In this document: one piece after another, positions 11,784 through 13,509 of the stretch
How the letters are laid out: the number at the start of each line of letters is the position of its first letter
Numbering within the stretch: the stretch's first letter is position 1
Source: JACRBK01 sp964427955
GTDB lineage: Bacteria; Chloroflexota; Anaerolineae; Aggregatilineales; Aggregatilineaceae
DNA length: 13,509 nucleotides
Direction of reading: 5' to 3'
NCBI GenBank assembly: GCA_964427955.1
Contig: CAYRWY010000131.1
Coordinates: 1-13,509, forward strand
Notes under the pieces: model-generated
The model's database searches: none
What the model was told of the DNA's origin: nothing
Seen by the model: the letters and a program-made list of their open reading frames with translations, nothing else
Program-made: the position numbers and the translations under genes

Positions 11784-12986
11784 ATTCCTCTGTTTGGCGA
11801 TGAACAGGCTGCCTGGCGGGCACGGGCGGCTACTCGCGTGCTCCACGCCGGAGACGTGCTGTTTTATGAAGGCGATCCGGCGGACACGTTGTATGCCCTG
11901 GCGGCGGGCGAAGGCCGCGCGACCAGCGGCGGCAGTCCGGTGCCCGGCCCGGCCTGGGCGGGGGATCTGATCGATCCGCTGGCGAGCCTGGGCGGGCTGC
12001 CCCACCGGGTCAAGTTCGAGGCGGTGAGCGAATGTACGCTGTGGGTGTGGCCGGTGGCCGAACTGTGGGCGTCGCCGACCGTGAGCGCCGCGGCCCGCCG
12101 TGAACTGGCTTTGGCGCTGGGAGCGGTCCAGACCCGGTTGGACGAACTCGAAGCCCCGATCCATTTCGCGGGCGAGACGGCCCAGTTGGTGCCTGGCCCG
12201 TTCATGTTCGAGCAGGTCACGCTGATCTTTGCCTTCTGCGAGGGCGATCTCGACGGCGTGCGCGCGCGGCTGCCCGGCGGGCTGAGCCTGGCGCGGCGGC
12301 CTGGGCGTAAATACGATGGGGTGCTGCTGGCCCTGGCGAAGTTCCCGCACGCCTATCCCGAAGCCGATCCCGGCGCGCGCTTTGGCTATACCGAGACGAC
12401 GGTCTTCGTCCCGGTGCGTTACCGGCACGGCGTGGGGCTGTTCGTGCCCTACATCTATCCCTCGACCTACGAGCCGATCCTGCTGGGCCGCGAGATTTAC
12501 GGCTTTCCCAAGCAGTTGGGCCAGACCACACTCGGATCGCGTGAGGCGGCGTTGAGCGTGGCGGGAGTGCCGCAGTTCCGCGTGCAGTGGAGCACCTCCG
12601 AGGGCAGCGACGAGACGCGGCTGGTGCGCGCCCTGCTGGATTGGCTGGGGATCGAAGGGCGGCTGGGGGCGCTGGCGTTTCAGGCGGGTGAAGTGCTGCG
12701 CCGGACGATGCGCCTGCCGCCGTTTCGCCGGGTTGGGGTGTACAATCATAAGCAGGTATTGGCTCCGGGCGATCCGGCCTACGCTCTCGACCAACTGACG
12801 CACGCCATTTTCGGCGTGCTGCGCTGGTACCAGATCGCGCGGATCAGCGATCCGGCGCTGGAGGTGCTGGCAGGGCCGCTGGCCGGGATGAACCTGACCC
12901 TGCGCGAAGCCTACCGGACCCAGCTTGATATGCGGCTGAGCACCGGGCGCGTGCTGCGCGATTACCGGGCGGAAAAGGGTAGGTAG
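11769..12986 (+). CDS. Cyclic-nucleotide-binding-like domain fused to an acetoacetate-decarboxylase-like domain
   Basis: A 405-residue two-domain protein. Residues about 15-125 read like a CRP-type cNMP-binding beta-barrel: VLHAGDVLFYEGDPADTLYA, then PHRVKFEAVSECTLWV. The phosphate-binding cassette is poorly conserved, so nucleotide binding is doubtful. Residues about 140-405 have the length and motifs of the acetoacetate decarboxylase superfamily: YTETTVFVPVRY with Glu209, and GREIYGFPKQLG with Arg241 and the Schiff-base Lys248. The neighbouring second Lys of classic ADC is Gln249 here. The activity could be decarboxylation of a beta-keto acid or another Schiff-base reaction of the superfamily. 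No Shine-Dalgarno precedes the ATG; TATAGT at 11755-11760 would give an almost leaderless mRNA. It may form an operon with the oxidoreductase at 13177. No upstream in-frame start is better. Confidence 0.82.
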   Translation: MSLSQIPLFGDEQAAWRARAATRVLHAGDVLFYEGDPADTLYALAAGEGRATSGGSPVPGPAWAGDLIDPLASLGGLPHRVKFEAVSECTLWVWPVAELWASPTVSAAARRELALALGAVQTRLDELEAPIHFAGETAQLVPGPFMFEQVTLIFAFCEGDLDGVRARLPGGLSLARRPGRKYDGVLLALAKFPHAYPEADPGARFGYTETTVFVPVRYRHGVGLFVPYIYPSTYEPILLGREIYGFPKQLGQTTLGSREAALSVAGVPQFRVQWSTSEGSDETRLVRALLDWLGIEGRLGALAFQAGEVLRRTMRLPPFRRVGVYNHKQVLAPGDPAYALDQLTHAIFGVLRWYQIARISDPALEVLAGPLAGMNLTLREAYRTQLDMRLSTGRVLRDYRAEKGR

Positions 12987-13033
12987 GGGTCGTTAAGGAG
13001 AGGAATTTTCGCCGTTTTTTACCTCACCCCTGG

Positions 13034-13060
13034 CCCCTCTCCAGGCAAGCTGGAGAGGGG
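13034..13060. repeat. 11-bp-stem palindrome, second copy of the CCCCTCTCC family
   Basis: CCCCTCTCCAG (13034-13044) pairs perfectly with CTGGAGAGGGG (13050-13060) around a 5-nt loop. The flank CCTCACCCCT (13022-13031) and the stem core are shared with the element at 5170-5214, which lies in the opposite orientation. Neither strand has a T-run after the stem. Confidence 0.75.
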
Positions 13061-13075
13061 AAAAAGCGGCAATAT

Positions 13076-13102
13076 GTAGGGGCGCTGCTTGCCGCGCCCT
13101 TC
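13076..13102. repeat. Second copy of the GTAGGGGCG...CGCCCTTC palindrome
   Basis: GGGCGC (13080-13085) and GCGCCC (13094-13099) form a 6-bp stem around an 8-nt loop. The outer frame GTAGGGGCG...CGCCCTTC is the same as at 66-93 while the middle differs, as expected of a diverged repeat whose ends are conserved. Confidence 0.65.
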
Positions 13103-13140
13103 CCCTCTTCACGCGCGCAGCGGTGTGAGGAAGGGGCCAG
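13097..13140. repeat. Degenerate third copy of the CCCCTCTCC-family palindrome
   Basis: CCCTTCC (13097-13103) pairs with GGAAGGG (13129-13135), and TCAC (13109-13112) with GTGA (13125-13128), leaving a 5-nt bulge. Read on the minus strand, CCTGGCCCCT...GAGGGGAAGG resembles the left flank and right arm of the 13034 copy. It shares its first bases with the preceding palindrome, so the two are joined. Confidence 0.45.
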
Positions 13141-13176
13141 GACTCTCGACACGCCAATGACAAGGACGCAATCTTG

Positions 13177-13509
13177 ATGAACTCCTCTCTCCCTGACGAT
13201 GTATTTCCCGTGGTCGTGATCGGCGCCGGGCTGGCCGGGCTGAGCGCCGCGATCCATCTCGCCGCGCGCGATATTCCCCCGCTGGTGCTCGAAGCGGATA
13301 CCGAATGGCCGGGCGGGCGGCTGTCCGGCGGCAACCCTAACACATTCGAGCACAACGGGCGGATGTGGTCCTTCAATTCCGAGCATGGCGCGCACGCTTT
13401 ATGGGGCGGCTACGACAACATGCGGGCCATGTTCGAGCATTTCATCGGCCTCGAACTGCACATGTCCGATGGCGAGGAATGGATCAACCGCTGGGGCAAG
13501 GAGGTGCGC
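13177..13509 (+). CDS. FAD/NAD(P)-binding oxidoreductase, N-terminal part
   Basis: The first 111 codons of a gene that continues past the window. The N-terminus VVVIGAGLAGLSAAIHLAAR is a Rossmann dinucleotide-binding loop, followed by LVLEADTEWPGGRLSG. There the Glu after the second strand and the GGR motif are typical of the amine oxidase / phytoene desaturase superfamily of FAD enzymes. The substrate cannot be told from this part. AAGGA at 13162-13166 lies ten bases before the ATG. The reading frame is open to the last base. It follows the decarboxylase-like gene on the same strand after a 190-bp spacer packed with palindromic repeats, so co-transcription is possible but not certain. Confidence 0.88.
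   Translation, partial: MNSSLPDDVFPVVVIGAGLAGLSAAIHLAARDIPPLVLEADTEWPGGRLSGGNPNTFEHNGRMWSFNSEHGAHALWGGYDNMRAMFEHFIGLELHMSDGEEWINRWGKEVR

Noticed and set aside
12996..13020. Terminator with the TTTTTT run after the decarboxylase-like gene
   Set aside because: No stable stem lies directly before the T-run; the only strong stem (13034-13060) comes after it.

Overview
The window is a high-GC bacterial chromosome segment with no tRNA, rRNA, IS element or CRISPR array. Gene content and gene order (argC-argB-argD-argA-argJ), the leader-peptide attenuator, several leaderless-looking starts and dispersed short palindromes of the GTAGGGGCG...CGCCC and CCCCTCTCC...GGAGAGGGG types together suggest a member of the Chloroflexota (Anaerolineae-like). 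That assignment is an inference made without a database search.

Region 1 (1-5219). After the tail of an unidentified upstream gene comes a 300-bp AT-richer control region, then a five-gene arginine operon on the + strand: N-acetyl-glutamyl-phosphate reductase (argC), acetylglutamate kinase (argB), acetylornithine aminotransferase (argD), a short GNAT-type N-acetylglutamate synthase (argA) and ornithine/glutamate acetyltransferase (argJ). Together they convert glutamate to ornithine. The control region holds what I consider the main discovery: a 24-codon leader ORF (207-281) with four Arg codons in seven (CGC at 234, CGT-CGC-CGT at 243-251), a local hairpin, a 9-bp antiterminator pairing and a strong intrinsic terminator just before argC. 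This is the full set of parts for ribosome-mediated arginine attenuation.

Region 2 (5220-9255). A minus-strand gene encodes a secreted protein made of two fused extracellular solute-binding domains, with no permease or ATPase beside it. It is transcribed away from a + strand glycerol dehydrogenase (gldA). The shared 226-bp spacer holds a repressor-type operator in front of gldA and a GGTTAC-N6-GTAACC box upstream of the binding-protein gene.

Region 3 (9250-11707, minus strand). This is a two-component operon, an OmpR-type response regulator followed by its sensor histidine kinase. The gap between the two genes holds a second, similar copy of the GGTTAC-type box, so the regulator may control both its own kinase and the double binding protein.

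Region 4 (11769-13509, + strand). A gene reading away from the two-component operon encodes an apparent cyclic-nucleotide-binding-like domain fused to an acetoacetate-decarboxylase-like domain. A short repeat-rich spacer follows, then the start of an FAD-dependent oxidoreductase that runs off the window. The promoters of regions 3 and 4 overlap.
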